Assembly (NCBI GenBank): GCA_045110675.1
Contig: JBGCGJ010000006.1
Coordinates: 342,495-406,494 of the forward strand
Reading direction: 5' to 3'
Origin: JBALVT01 sp045110675
GTDB taxonomy: Bacteria > Pseudomonadota > Gammaproteobacteria > Pseudomonadales > Halieaceae
Length of the DNA: 64,000 nt
Notes under the pieces: generated by a model
What the model saw: only the letters and a program-made list of their open reading frames with translations
Database searches by the model: none
What the model was told of the DNA's origin: nothing
Part shown: positions 16,876 through 25,546 of the stretch, piece by piece
How the letters are laid out: each line of letters starts with the position of its first letter
Numbering within the stretch: position 1 is the stretch's first letter
Made by a program: the position numbers and the translations under genes

Positions 16876-17489
16876 TGTCTCTTCTAAATCCGCAGCAATT
16901 GGATACACTGTCCACGGTAATTGAGGGCGTTGAAAAGAAGACTGATGCTGAGTTGCTTGTTGTCATGGCGCGTAAAGCCGACAAGTATCTTTATATACCG
17001 ACTCTTTGGGCCGCAATGATTGCACTGTTGGCTCCTTTGATACTGAAATTTACGCCCCCGTGGTTAGAGGGCGATGATCTTTTGCTTGCGCAGTATTTAA
17101 TTTTTGTCGCTGCGGCGAGCATATTTAGAATTTTGCCTATTACGATGTTATTAGTTCCGAAACGAATAAAGTTCGAGCGCGCCTCACAGGTCGCGCACAG
17201 ACAGTTTTTGGAAAACAATGTACACGGTACTCTCAAGCATATGGGGGTTTTGATTTTTGTCAGCGAAGCCGAACGCTATGTTGAAATCATCGCCGATTCG
17301 GGTATTAGTCAGTTTGTTGAAAATGATCGCTGGCAGTCCAGTGTCGATCAACTTATTCAACGGATAAAGGTAGGCGACATTGAAAAAGGGCTTATCGCTT
17401 GTATCGAAGAATGCGGTGATTTGCTCTGTGCATACGCGCCCGTCACTTACCAGAAAAATGAACTGCCCAACCACTTGGTTATTCTTTAG
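16875..17489 (+). CDS. Second TPM-domain membrane protein
   Basis: Protein of 204 residues with a split TPM domain. The first part (1-35) reads LNPQQLDTLSTVIEGVEKKT and DAELLVVMARKADKY; two membrane segments follow at about 40-58 and 72-95; the C-terminal half resumes the domain with HMGVLIFVSEAERYVEIIAD. It lacks a signal peptide and the glycine-rich tail of its neighbour. I use ATG 16875 (TAATG overlap) rather than the GTG-type start six bases before. The pair of a secreted and a membrane TPM protein next to LemA is recurrent in proteobacteria. Confidence 0.88.
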   Translation: MSLLNPQQLDTLSTVIEGVEKKTDAELLVVMARKADKYLYIPTLWAAMIALLAPLILKFTPPWLEGDDLLLAQYLIFVAAASIFRILPITMLLVPKRIKFERASQVAHRQFLENNVHGTLKHMGVLIFVSEAERYVEIIADSGISQFVENDRWQSSVDQLIQRIKVGDIEKGLIACIEECGDLLCAYAPVTYQKNELPNHLVIL

Positions 17490-17491
17490 TT

Positions 17492-17863
17492 ATGTCAGAC
17501 GCTTTGAAGCAGGTAGTGTTGGATACGCAAAGACTGGATCAAATCAGGCAGCTAGAGAAAGAGGGTGAGCCGAGCATTCTCAATCAAATTGTCGACGCTT
17601 TCCTGGAGGTGTCCCCGGCGCTTCTGACCGCCTTGATCGCTGGTGTTCAAGCTTCAGATGCGAAGGCCATTGAATTTAACGCCCATGCACTGAAATCGGG
17701 TAGCGCGAATTTAGGCGCGGGTGATTTTTCAAAGTTGTGTCACCGACTTGAACTGGTCGGTCGATCCGGGGCGTTGGCTGGAGCGGACAAATTGATGGCG
17801 GAGCTTAGAGACGCGTTTCCTCTTGTTTGTGAAGCTTTGTCTCTCGAGCGGTCCGTCACATAG
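17492..17863 (+). CDS. Stand-alone Hpt (histidine phosphotransfer) domain protein
   Basis: Single Hpt domain of 123 residues, predicted four-helix bundle. The phosphorylated residue is His65 in AHALKSGSANLG, with the conserved Lys-Ser-Gly following and the LCHRLELVGRSG segment of the next helix. No kinase or receiver gene lies in this window, so its partners are elsewhere. It begins two bases after the second TPM gene, which suggests co-transcription with lemA and the TPM genes. The last residues run convergent to the HAD phosphatase gene. Confidence 0.9.
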   Translation: MSDALKQVVLDTQRLDQIRQLEKEGEPSILNQIVDAFLEVSPALLTALIAGVQASDAKAIEFNAHALKSGSANLGAGDFSKLCHRLELVGRSGALAGADKLMAELRDAFPLVCEALSLERSVT

Positions 17864-17882
17864 GATTTCTGGACAAAAATTT

Positions 17883-18536
17883 CTACCGCAGCGAAATAAT
17901 CGGCCAGCCTTTATCAAGAGCGTAATCGTGCAACTTTTCGTCCGGATCAACAGCGACGGGGTTGTCGACTATTTCAAGCAAGGGCAAATCATTGTGTGAG
18001 TCGCTGTAGAAAAAAGCGCCTTCCATATCCCCATCGTGTTGCGCCAGCCAGGTTTTGAGGCGAGTCACTTTACCGCTGTGGTAAGACGGTACGCCGATTG
18101 GCCTACCCGTGTATTGGCCATTCACCATCTCGGCTTCACAGGCCAGCATATCTTCGATGTTTAGGCGATCGGCTATCGGGCGCGTTATGAATTCGTTGGT
18201 AGCGGTAATGATCAGCGGCTTATGGCCTAAAGCTCGATGCTGCTCAATCAGCTCCAGTGCGCTAGGCAGGATAATGGGTTCGATTTTTAATTTCATGAAA
18301 TCGCGGTGCCAGCCGGCTAAGGTCTCTGGTGGCTGATTTTTAAGAGGTAGCAAAGCGAATCTTAGATAGGCATCAACATCCAGGCTTCCCGCCTGGTAAT
18401 CCTGATAAAATTGTTCATTGCGCAATGAGAAGTCATCACTTTCCACCAGACCATTTTCGCACAGAAATTGGCCCCAGAGATTGTCGCTATCGCCACCAAT
18501 CAGCGTGTTATCCAGGTCAAAAATAGCCAGGGTCAT
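17883..18536 (-). CDS. HAD-superfamily phosphatase, SerB-like (subfamily IB)
   Basis: Phosphatase of 217 residues. The nucleophile motif is DLDNTL with Asp7 and acid-base Asp9; motif II is TATNEF near residue 114 and motif III/IV is FFYSDSHNDLPLLEIVDNPVAV (motif core SDSHNDLPLL). The helical cap between them fits subfamily IB, which includes phosphoserine phosphatase and the histidinol-phosphate phosphatases of Pseudomonas. I start at ATG 18536 after CGGAAGGAA; a longer frame upstream lacks homology. The gene is divergent from rppH, the same order as in Pseudomonas. The true substrate is uncertain. Confidence 0.88.
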   Translation of the reverse strand: MTLAIFDLDNTLIGGDSDNLWGQFLCENGLVESDDFSLRNEQFYQDYQAGSLDVDAYLRFALLPLKNQPPETLAGWHRDFMKLKIEPIILPSALELIEQHRALGHKPLIITATNEFITRPIADRLNIEDMLACEAEMVNGQYTGRPIGVPSYHSGKVTRLKTWLAQHDGDMEGAFFYSDSHNDLPLLEIVDNPVAVDPDEKLHDYALDKGWPIISLR

Positions 18537-18654
18537 CGTGTGTTCCTTCCGGGAGAGGCGCAAGCATAGCCTGAGTGTCCGCAACAGTAAATTTCTCCAA
18601 TGAGGCAAAGTGTGGAACAATCATTGACCAGAAAACAATAAATGGCGCTTTAAG

Positions 18655-19167
18655 GTGATTGATTCAGACGGTTTTCGTCCGAATGTTGGAATAATGGTAG
18701 CCAATGACGATGGGCAGTTACTGTGGGCTCGTCGCATAGGCGGCCACAATGGTTGGCAGTTTCCCCAAGGTGGTATCAACGATGGGGAAACTCCTGAGCA
18801 GGCGCTGTATCGAGAATTAGCTGAGGAGGTAGGCCTGAGTCGAGAGAATGTGGAACTGCTTGGCGCTACTCGAGGCTGGCTGCGATATCGACTACCAAAA
18901 CGGTTTGTCCGCAGGGGTCAGAATCCCGTGTGTATTGGCCAGAAACAAAAGTGGTACCTGCTGCGCATGCTGTCCAGCGACAGCAGTGTGCGGCTGGATG
19001 CGACTGATAAACCAGAATTTGATCACTGGCAGTGGGTAAGTTACTGGTATCCCCTGGATCAGGTTGTGACTTTTAAGCGTGATGTTTATCGCAAGGCCAT
19101 GAAAGAGCTCGTTGTGCCGCTTGGCCGTCATGTCGATAAACGCGCTGGAAAAGGGGCATACCGGTGA
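18655..19167 (+). CDS. rppH: RNA pyrophosphohydrolase
   Basis: NUDIX hydrolase that removes pyrophosphate from mRNA 5' ends and starts RNase E decay. The GTG start gives the canonical N-terminus MIDSDGFRPNVGI. The NUDIX box begins at GGINDGE (about 37) and ends with REL-x-EEVGL. The family-specific WLRYRLPKRFVR and CIGQKQKWYLLRM follow. Length (170) is close to E. coli RppH (176). Its stop overlaps the GTG of ptsP as GTGA, the conserved rppH-ptsP pair. Confidence 0.97.
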   Translation: MIDSDGFRPNVGIMVANDDGQLLWARRIGGHNGWQFPQGGINDGETPEQALYRELAEEVGLSRENVELLGATRGWLRYRLPKRFVRRGQNPVCIGQKQKWYLLRMLSSDSSVRLDATDKPEFDHWQWVSYWYPLDQVVTFKRDVYRKAMKELVVPLGRHVDKRAGKGAYR

Positions 19168-21431
19168 TTGATGTCCTACGCAGTATTGTCCAGCAGGTCA
19201 ATTTAGCCGAGGGCCTGGATGCGTCTCTGGAGTTAATCGTGCGACGTGTGCGCGATGCGATGGGCACGGAAGTCTGCAGTGTTTACATGCGAGAATCCAT
19301 GGGTGATCGCTTTGTGTTGAGCGCAACCGGAGGCCTCAATGAGTCGCAGGTCGGCGTTGCAAGCCTGGCTTCTGGAGAGGGACTTGTGGGCCAGGTGGCT
19401 GTGCGTGAAGAGCCGTTGAATCTGGAAAATGCTGAGGCCCACCCCAGCTTTATGTTGCTGCCGGATTTGGGAGAGGAACAATTCCACTCCTTCTTGGGTG
19501 TTCCCATTATCCACCGCCGCGATGTGTTGGGTGTACTCGTTGTCCAGCAGCGCGAACCACGGCGCTTTGACCAGGATGACGAGGCTTTTTTAATCACTTT
19601 ATCGGCTCAACTCGCAGCCGTTATTGCACATGCGAAAGTCACGGGCGCACTTCAAGTTGAAGCGCTCACTGGCACCGCTGCCACCACCAAGATTGCCGGA
19701 ATCGCTGGAGCCCCGGGAATTGCCATAGGCACCGCAGTGGTGATTTCTCCCGAGGCAGATTTGTACGCCGTGCCCCGAAGAATTGTGAAGAGTAAGCGGA
19801 CTGAGGTCAGGGCCTTTAAGCAGGCCCTGTTTCGAGTCAGGGACGATATTCAGGCCGTTTCGGATAATTTAAGCGGTCAGCTCAATGCAGAAGATCACGC
19901 ACTGTTTGATGTGTATCTGGGTATTTTGGATGACTCAACCATTGGTGCCGAGGTCGTCGGTCTGATCAAACAGGGCAACTGGGCGCAGGGCGCGCTGAGT
20001 CAAGTCATGATTGAACACATCCGTCATTTTGAGCAGATGGAGCACAGCTACCTGCGAGAAAGAGCGGTTGACGTTAAGGACTTGGGTACTCGGGTGCTTT
20101 CATATCTGCAAGCTGAAGACAAGGAAGAGCGCGTTTTTCCAGACCAGACAATTTTGGTGGGCGAAGAGCTCACCGCCTCATCGCTGGGCGAGATTCCGCG
20201 CGAGAAATTGGTAGGAATTATTTCTGTGCAGGGTTCGGGCAATTCTCACGTCGCTATTCTCGCCAGGGCGATGGGTGTCCCCACCGTGATGGGAGCAATA
20301 GACCTGCCCTACACTCGGTTGCAGGATCAGCAACTGATTCTGGATGGTTATTACGGAGCGGTCCACGTCAATCCATCGGCCGACGTGAAACAGCGCTATG
20401 AATCTGCATTGGCTGATGATCAGGCTGTGTCTAAAGATCTCGAATCGCTGCGCGATGAACCCAGTGAAACGATTGATCAATACAGTTTGCCGCTTTGGGT
20501 GAATACCGGATTGATGGCTGATGTTACGCGCTCACTGGAGCACGGCGCAGAGGGCGTCGGCCTGTTTCGGACAGAGGTTCACTTTCTGATGGCCGACCGC
20601 TTTCCAAGTGAGGAGGAACAGCGCCAGATTTATCGCAATCAACTCGAGGTGTTTGCGCCCCGCCCTGTGACGATGAGGACACTCGATATCGGCGGAGATA
20701 AGGCCCTACCTTATTTTCCAATTCAGGAGGACAATCCGTTTTTGGGCTGGCGCGGGATTCGTGTCACGCTGGACCATCCGGAGATATTTCTGGCGCAAAT
20801 CAGGGCAATGCTAAAAGCCAATGTTGGTTTGGGTAACTTGAGAATCATGCTGCCAATGGTGAGCAATTTGGCGGAAATCGATGAGGCGCTTGATTTAATC
20901 CATCGCAGCCATCGCGAGGTACTGCAGGAGGGCCATGACTGCGCACTTCCGCCAATTGGCGTGATGGTAGAGGTGCCAGCTGCGGTCTATCAGGCGCAAG
21001 CGATGGCTGCAAAAGTGGACTTTCTGTCCGTGGGCAGCAACGATCTTACCCAGTATCTACTGGCAGTAGATCGCAACAATGCAAGAGTTGCAGATCTCTA
21101 CCACTCCCTTCATCCAGCCGTCTTGCAGGCCCTGCATGCGGTGGCACAGGCAGGCACGCTTCAGGGTAAGCCAGTTTCAATTTGCGGTGAACTCGCCGGA
21201 GACCCTCTCGCTGCTGTGCTGCTGCTGGCGATGGGATACGACGTCCTGTCCATGAACGCCACTAGTCTTCCCAAGGTCAAAAAAGTTCTGCGCAACTTGA
21301 GGATGAGCGAGGCTCTGGAGGTGCTCGAGGAAGTAATGACCATGGAGAATGCCTTCGATATACGTGTTCGACTCGAGCGGGTACTGACCGATCGCGGCCT
21401 GCAAAAATTTATTCCGAGTCGAGTGGATTAG
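19164..21431 (+). CDS. ptsP: Phosphoenolpyruvate-protein phosphotransferase PtsP (EI-Ntr)
   Basis: First enzyme of the nitrogen-type phosphotransferase chain, which takes phosphate from PEP to NPr and EIIA-Ntr and has regulatory, not sugar-uptake, roles. A GAF sensor domain (1-160) is followed by the EI domains: the N-terminal part with TKIAGIAGAPGIAIG near 172, the phosphohistidine loop GSGNSHVAILARAMG with His at about 362, and the PEP-binding barrel with GLFRTEVHFLM, SVGSNDLTQYLLAVDRNN and SICGELAGDP. Length 755 (E. coli 748). It overlaps rppH and ends convergent with the next gene by four bases. NPr and EIIA-Ntr genes are not in the window. Confidence 0.97.
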   Translation: MIDVLRSIVQQVNLAEGLDASLELIVRRVRDAMGTEVCSVYMRESMGDRFVLSATGGLNESQVGVASLASGEGLVGQVAVREEPLNLENAEAHPSFMLLPDLGEEQFHSFLGVPIIHRRDVLGVLVVQQREPRRFDQDDEAFLITLSAQLAAVIAHAKVTGALQVEALTGTAATTKIAGIAGAPGIAIGTAVVISPEADLYAVPRRIVKSKRTEVRAFKQALFRVRDDIQAVSDNLSGQLNAEDHALFDVYLGILDDSTIGAEVVGLIKQGNWAQGALSQVMIEHIRHFEQMEHSYLRERAVDVKDLGTRVLSYLQAEDKEERVFPDQTILVGEELTASSLGEIPREKLVGIISVQGSGNSHVAILARAMGVPTVMGAIDLPYTRLQDQQLILDGYYGAVHVNPSADVKQRYESALADDQAVSKDLESLRDEPSETIDQYSLPLWVNTGLMADVTRSLEHGAEGVGLFRTEVHFLMADRFPSEEEQRQIYRNQLEVFAPRPVTMRTLDIGGDKALPYFPIQEDNPFLGWRGIRVTLDHPEIFLAQIRAMLKANVGLGNLRIMLPMVSNLAEIDEALDLIHRSHREVLQEGHDCALPPIGVMVEVPAAVYQAQAMAAKVDFLSVGSNDLTQYLLAVDRNNARVADLYHSLHPAVLQALHAVAQAGTLQGKPVSICGELAGDPLAAVLLLAMGYDVLSMNATSLPKVKKVLRNLRMSEALEVLEEVMTMENAFDIRVRLERVLTDRGLQKFIPSRVD

Positions 21432-22216
21432 CCCTTACCAAAGTCTTCCCGGACGGTGCCGGTATGCAGTCCTTGCGAGTCGTAGCTGAGCTCCCTCCAA
21501 CTCATTTTGCCCTGCGCGTCGCACCATAGAGTTGTCGTAGATCGGGTGCCGTAAGTCGCTGATTGAATAAACTGGGCAGAGGCCAATTGTTCTATATCGG
21601 TACTCATACCCAGCCGCTCCAGTTGTGTTCTGGGTGCGCGGGACTGATCGCTCACCAATGTTTGTAACTGGTTGTGTTCAATGCCATCTGGTTGCGCAAG
21701 CAATTGCTGCAGTTTTTCTTTTCCAAGTGTGACTTTTGGCCAGGGCGTATCCAGGTGCGCATTGCTGAGACCGTAAATCCCGGGTTGCAGCTTTCTGGGC
21801 GCATCGGGTCTGTGACTCTCTACTCTCGATCGGTTGCAGAAGTACCAAAGGCCTCTAGAATCCCCGATCAAAAGGTTAAATCCTGCGTATTGCTCCGCAC
21901 GCTGGCTGAGTTTGTTTAGGTATTTGTCGGGGCTCAGCTGCCCCTTGAGAAAATCCAGGGGTAGTTCTCCTCTGGAGCGCATATTCGATGGTAAAGGCTG
22001 AGGGTCGCGGAAGTTGGTTACGGCAGCAAATCTTCCCTCTTTGGTAGCTCCCATCCATGTTCCACCCAGCTCCTCGTCCTTCCCGGCGATCAGCAAGGGA
22101 TGCTCGCTCCAAAATCTTGAGGGGCGGGTGGGGCGCTGGTGAAACTCATCTCTGTTGGCTGCCACCAACAACGGGTAGCGAGGGCTGAGACGATGGGCAA
22201 AAATTAATAAACACAT
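21428..22216 (-). CDS. NRDE family protein (TANGO2-like)
   Basis: Cytoplasmic protein of 262 residues named for its Asn-Arg-Asp-Glu motif, here AANRDEFHQRPT near residue 20. It starts MCLLIFAHR, and the Cys at position 2 could become an N-terminal nucleophile, as is typical of the family. Other family traits are GGTWMGATKEGRFAAVTNF and the ATYGTRSTT segment near the end. I use ATG 22216; the longer frame upstream is not conserved. Human TANGO2 and bacterial homologues have been connected to haem or lipid handling, but no enzyme activity is established. The gene sits between ptsP and lgt on the opposite strand. Confidence 0.88.
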   Translation of the reverse strand: MCLLIFAHRLSPRYPLLVAANRDEFHQRPTRPSRFWSEHPLLIAGKDEELGGTWMGATKEGRFAAVTNFRDPQPLPSNMRSRGELPLDFLKGQLSPDKYLNKLSQRAEQYAGFNLLIGDSRGLWYFCNRSRVESHRPDAPRKLQPGIYGLSNAHLDTPWPKVTLGKEKLQQLLAQPDGIEHNQLQTLVSDQSRAPRTQLERLGMSTDIEQLASAQFIQSATYGTRSTTTLWCDAQGKMSWRELSYDSQGLHTGTVREDFGKG

Positions 22217-22328
22217 AGTTCTGATCCACGGAGGCGGGGAAACAATTGTGAATCCCCTCCGGCTGAATGATAATACCGCCTTTGTGCTTGTTGCTCTCCT
22301 TTTCATTCTCAGAAGTTATTAGCCCGCT

Positions 22329-23144
22329 ATGGTGCCATATCCCGAAATCGATCCCGTCGCTCTAGCCTTGGGGCCTTTGAAAATACACTGGTACGGTCTT
22401 ACTTACTTGGCGGGCCTGGCATTCGCCTGGTGGCTGGCTACAAAGCGGTCGGCCAGACCAGACATCCTGGTGAAGCGCGGGCAAGTCGACGATCTGATAT
22501 TTTTTGCGGCACTGGGGATCGTCCTAGGCGGTCGACTCGGTTATGTCTTCTTTTATGGCTGGGATAAATTAATGGCAGATCCGACCTGGTTGCTTCGGGT
22601 CTGGGAGGGCGGTATGTCCTTTCACGGCGGTTTGCTGGGGGTGATAGCGGCGATGTTTTGGTTTGGCCGCAGTCGCAATATCCCTTTTGGATCGGTACTG
22701 GATTTTGCCGCGCCCTTGACGCCCATTGGTTTGGCCTTGGGGAGATTGGGCAATTTTATTGGTCAGGAGTTGTGGGGGCGACCGAGCGACGTGCCCTGGG
22801 CAATGATCTTCCCCAATGACCCTTTGCAGATTGCACGTCATCCGTCGCAGCTTTATCAGATGGCGCTCGAGGGCTTGCTTCTGTTCGTGATAGTGATCTG
22901 GTATTCATCCAAACCTCGACCTCGGTGGGCAGTGGGTGGGTTATTTGTTCTCGGTTACGGTTGTCTTCGGTTTGCCGTGGAATTTTTCCGTGAGCCGGAT
23001 CAGCATATTGGCCTGACAACGCTGGGTTGGATGAGTCGTGGACAGCTGCTGTGTTTACCCATGATCGCCCTGGGGATTTTTCTACTGGTTTGGTCTCACC
23101 GGCAAAAAGACAATAAGTCTCTAGAGGGGAGGAAGGTACGTTAA
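22329..23144 (+). CDS. lgt: Prolipoprotein diacylglyceryl transferase
   Basis: Inner membrane enzyme that attaches diacylglycerol to the lipobox cysteine of prolipoproteins. It has the seven-span layout and the signature RLGNFIGQELWG near residue 138; the catalytic Arg, Asn and Glu positions are kept, while the second Asn of the E. coli motif is Gly here. The HGGLLGVIAA motif lies near 98 and the LRFAVEFFREPD motif near 218. Length 271. The stop overlaps thyA as TAATG. Lipoproteins that would use it in this window include the LemA and LpoP-like proteins. Confidence 0.96.
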   Translation: MVPYPEIDPVALALGPLKIHWYGLTYLAGLAFAWWLATKRSARPDILVKRGQVDDLIFFAALGIVLGGRLGYVFFYGWDKLMADPTWLLRVWEGGMSFHGGLLGVIAAMFWFGRSRNIPFGSVLDFAAPLTPIGLALGRLGNFIGQELWGRPSDVPWAMIFPNDPLQIARHPSQLYQMALEGLLLFVIVIWYSSKPRPRWAVGGLFVLGYGCLRFAVEFFREPDQHIGLTTLGWMSRGQLLCLPMIALGIFLLVWSHRQKDNKSLEGRKVR

Positions 23145-23977
23145 TGAAACAGTATTTGGATTTGTTGCAGGATATTCTCGATAACGGCACTGCCAAGGGC
23201 GATCGAACCGGCACAGGGACGCGATCAGTTTTTGGGCGTCAATTCCGACATTCGCTGTCCGACGGCTTTCCACTGCTCACCACCAAAAAGCTTCATCTGA
23301 AGAGCATTATCAACGAGCTGATTTGGTTTCTCAGCGGCGACACCAACACCGGCTGGCTCAATGAAAATGGCGTTCGTATATGGGATGAGTGGGCTACTGA
23401 AGAAGGTGACCTGGGGCCTGTATACGGCGCTCAGTGGACGGCCTGGCCAACACGAGATGGTGGGAGTATCAACCAGATAGACTATGTGATCGATTGTTTG
23501 AAGAATAACCCCGATAGTCGCCGGATATTGTTTCACGCTTGGAACGTAGAATATTTGCCGGACGAAAAGGTTAGCCCTCAGGACAATGTTCGCCAGGGCC
23601 GTATGGCATTGCCCCCGTGTCATTTGCTCTATCAGTTTTACGTCGCTGACAATCGGCTGTCGGCACATCTGCTGATTCGATCCAGCGACTCTTTTCTGGG
23701 TTTGCCATACAACACCGCGAGTTTGGCGGTGCTGACGATGATGCTTGCTCAGCAATGCGATTTAGAGCTCGGTGAGATCATCATCAGCACTGGCGACTCC
23801 CACATTTATGAGAATCATATGGATCAGGTGCGAGAGCAACTCTCGAGAGAACCTCGAGCGCTTCCCACTTTAAAGATTCTGCGCAAGCCCGACAGTATTT
23901 ATGACTACCGCTTCGAGGATTTTGAGCTGCGAAATTACACTCCGCATGCTCACATTGCCGGCGCTGTAGCGGTCTAG
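23144..23977 (+). CDS. thyA: Thymidylate synthase
   Basis: Converts dUMP to dTMP with methylene-THF. The protein (277 residues) shows DRTGTGTRSVFGRQFRHSL near the start, IWDEWATEEGDLGPVYGAQW, the catalytic Cys159 in LPPCHLLYQFYV, the dUMP-binding QRSxD-like segment LLIRSSDSFLGLPYN, and DSHIYENH near the end. It is coupled to lgt by TAATG and is followed 28 bases later by folA, which restores the dihydrofolate that ThyA makes. The order lgt-thyA-folA is typical of Pseudomonas-like genomes. Confidence 0.98.
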   Translation: MKQYLDLLQDILDNGTAKGDRTGTGTRSVFGRQFRHSLSDGFPLLTTKKLHLKSIINELIWFLSGDTNTGWLNENGVRIWDEWATEEGDLGPVYGAQWTAWPTRDGGSINQIDYVIDCLKNNPDSRRILFHAWNVEYLPDEKVSPQDNVRQGRMALPPCHLLYQFYVADNRLSAHLLIRSSDSFLGLPYNTASLAVLTMMLAQQCDLELGEIIISTGDSHIYENHMDQVREQLSREPRALPTLKILRKPDSIYDYRFEDFELRNYTPHAHIAGAVAV

Positions 23978-24005
23978 TCGTGCGGTATAGGCAGGAGACG
24001 ATTTA

Positions 24006-24527
24006 ATGTTGTTGTCTGTGATCGTGGCGGTCGCGGAAAATGGGGTTGTGGGCGCGGATAATTCACTGCCGTGGCATTTGCCGGAGGACCTGAAGTATTT
24101 CAAGCAAGTGACCATGGGTAAGCCTATTGTCATGGGCCGTAAAACCTTCGAATCCATCGGCAAGGCACTGCCAGGGCGGGCCAACATTGTGGTATCTCGT
24201 AATCCGAATTTCTCCGCTCCCGGTATCGAGCTAGTCAAATCGCTTGAAGAAGCGCTAGAGCTGGCGGGTGACATGGCGCGAGGAGGCGGCGAGGAAGAGC
24301 TCATGGTGATCGGCGGTGCCGCTATTTACCAGCTTGCGATTCCTATGGCAGATCGGCTCTATCTCACTGAAGTACATGCGGAATTTTCTGGGGACACCTA
24401 TATGCCCGCCGTCGACTGGGAGCAGTGGATAGAAGTAAGTCGCGAGCGTCACGCGCCAGAAAATTCGCAATCACCCAATTATAGTTTTGTTGTTTACGAG
24501 CGCCGTGAAGCGGCTTTGCAAAAATAA
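24006..24527 (+). CDS. folA: Dihydrofolate reductase
   Basis: NADPH-dependent reduction of dihydrofolate to THF, trimethoprim target. The product (173 residues) has VAVAENGVVGADNSLPWHLP near 7-26 with the active-site acid in LPEDLKYFK, the NADPH-binding VMGRKTFESIG, and VIGGAAIYQLAIPMADRLYL near 100. A CAGGAG ribosome binding site precedes the ATG. It is the last gene of the lgt-thyA-folA unit; the following 230 bases contain the promoter of the TonB operon and no terminator that I can identify. Confidence 0.97.
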   Translation: MLLSVIVAVAENGVVGADNSLPWHLPEDLKYFKQVTMGKPIVMGRKTFESIGKALPGRANIVVSRNPNFSAPGIELVKSLEEALELAGDMARGGGEEELMVIGGAAIYQLAIPMADRLYLTEVHAEFSGDTYMPAVDWEQWIEVSRERHAPENSQSPNYSFVVYERREAALQK

Positions 24528-24665
24528 TCGAGGAGGCAGTGTTACCTTGGTGGTCCGTTGCAGGGGCATTTGTAACCCAAATACCCATTGACCCGTATGT
24601 GTTAATAGCCCAAACGGTATATCATTGAAAAATAAAAATTATTAGGTTTAAATTCCTAGCCTCTG

Positions 24666-24709
24666 TTTACCGACTCGTATTTATCCACTATATAAATATA
24701 TACCGAGTC
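24666..24709 (+). promoter_or_regulatory. Candidate promoter of the TonB operon with an inverted repeat
   Basis: TTTACC (24666-24671) and TATATA (24689-24694) with a 17-base spacer form a sigma70-like promoter, in an AT-rich stretch. The arms GACTCG (24672-24677) and CGAGTC (24704-24709) flank the -10 region symmetrically and may be an operator. No Fur-box consensus is evident. The rest of the gap 24528-24760 holds nothing else I can support. Confidence 0.45.
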
Positions 24710-24760
24710 TGAATTTATCAGATCTGAATTACTCTGTTGGATATAGGAAACGCAATTCCC

Positions 24761-25546
24761 ATGACTATGCATCGATTGAAAAACGTGTTGATCGCGGCGC
24801 TCGTAACTGTAGGCGCTATCTCAGGCTCAGTGGTTTCAGTGCACGCAAGCACACTGGAATCCATTCTCGCAGTTGGAGAAGCCAAAAATAAAGCTGCCAA
24901 GAAGTCTCAGGTCAAAATTGACCGATTGGCTGATGAAACCCGAGACCTGCTAGGCGACTGGAAAACGGTCATGAAGCAGGTTGACGGCCTCAAGGTCTAC
25001 AACGCCCGCTTGCAACGCCAGATCGATAATCAGCAGAAGCGTGTGACGGAGATTGAAGATTCGATTTCGCAAGTGACCGTTATCCAGCGGCAAATGACGC
25101 CACTTGTCATCCGTATGATCGACGGCCTCGAGCAATTTGTGGAACTCGATGTGCCCTTCGCGAAAGAAGAACGAGTGCAGCGTATTGGCTTCTTGCGAGC
25201 TAACCTTGATCGCGCTGATGTCAGCGTAGCGGAGAAATTTCGCGGTGTTCTGGAGGCCTACAACATCGAGCTCCAGTATGGCCGAGGCATGGACACCTAC
25301 CGGGGAAGCATTGATTTGGGAGGCACTGAACGTGAAGTAGACTTCCTGCGTGTAGGGCGCATCGCCCTGGTTTACCAAACTACCGATGGTGCCCTGTCCG
25401 GTGCTTGGGACAAGAGTGCTCGGGCCTGGGTTGACCTGCCCCCGGGTGAGTATGACGCCGCTATTCGCAAAGGTATTCGTATCGCGAAGAAGCAGGCCAC
25501 TATTGATCTGTTGAACATGCCAATTTCAGCGCCGGAGGCGATCTAA
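24761..25546 (+). CDS. DUF3450 exported coiled-coil protein
   Basis: Periplasmic protein of 261 residues. Signal peptide at about 1-28, ending SVVSVHAST. The mature part is a long coiled coil (about 35-120, e.g. KVYNARLQRQIDNQQKRVTE), followed by a small globular region with LEAYNIELQYGRGMDTYRG and VDFLRVGRIALVYQTTDG. That matches DUF3450, always found at the head of TtpC-type TonB clusters in gammaproteobacteria. ATG 24761 was chosen; ATG 24767 and a TTG at 24737 are in frame. Its stop abuts the next gene (ATG 25546), so it is coupled to it. Role inferred: a partner of the extended ExbB-like protein. Confidence 0.88.
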   Translation: MTMHRLKNVLIAALVTVGAISGSVVSVHASTLESILAVGEAKNKAAKKSQVKIDRLADETRDLLGDWKTVMKQVDGLKVYNARLQRQIDNQQKRVTEIEDSISQVTVIQRQMTPLVIRMIDGLEQFVELDVPFAKEERVQRIGFLRANLDRADVSVAEKFRGVLEAYNIELQYGRGMDTYRGSIDLGGTEREVDFLRVGRIALVYQTTDGALSGAWDKSARAWVDLPPGEYDAAIRKGIRIAKKQATIDLLNMPISAPEAI

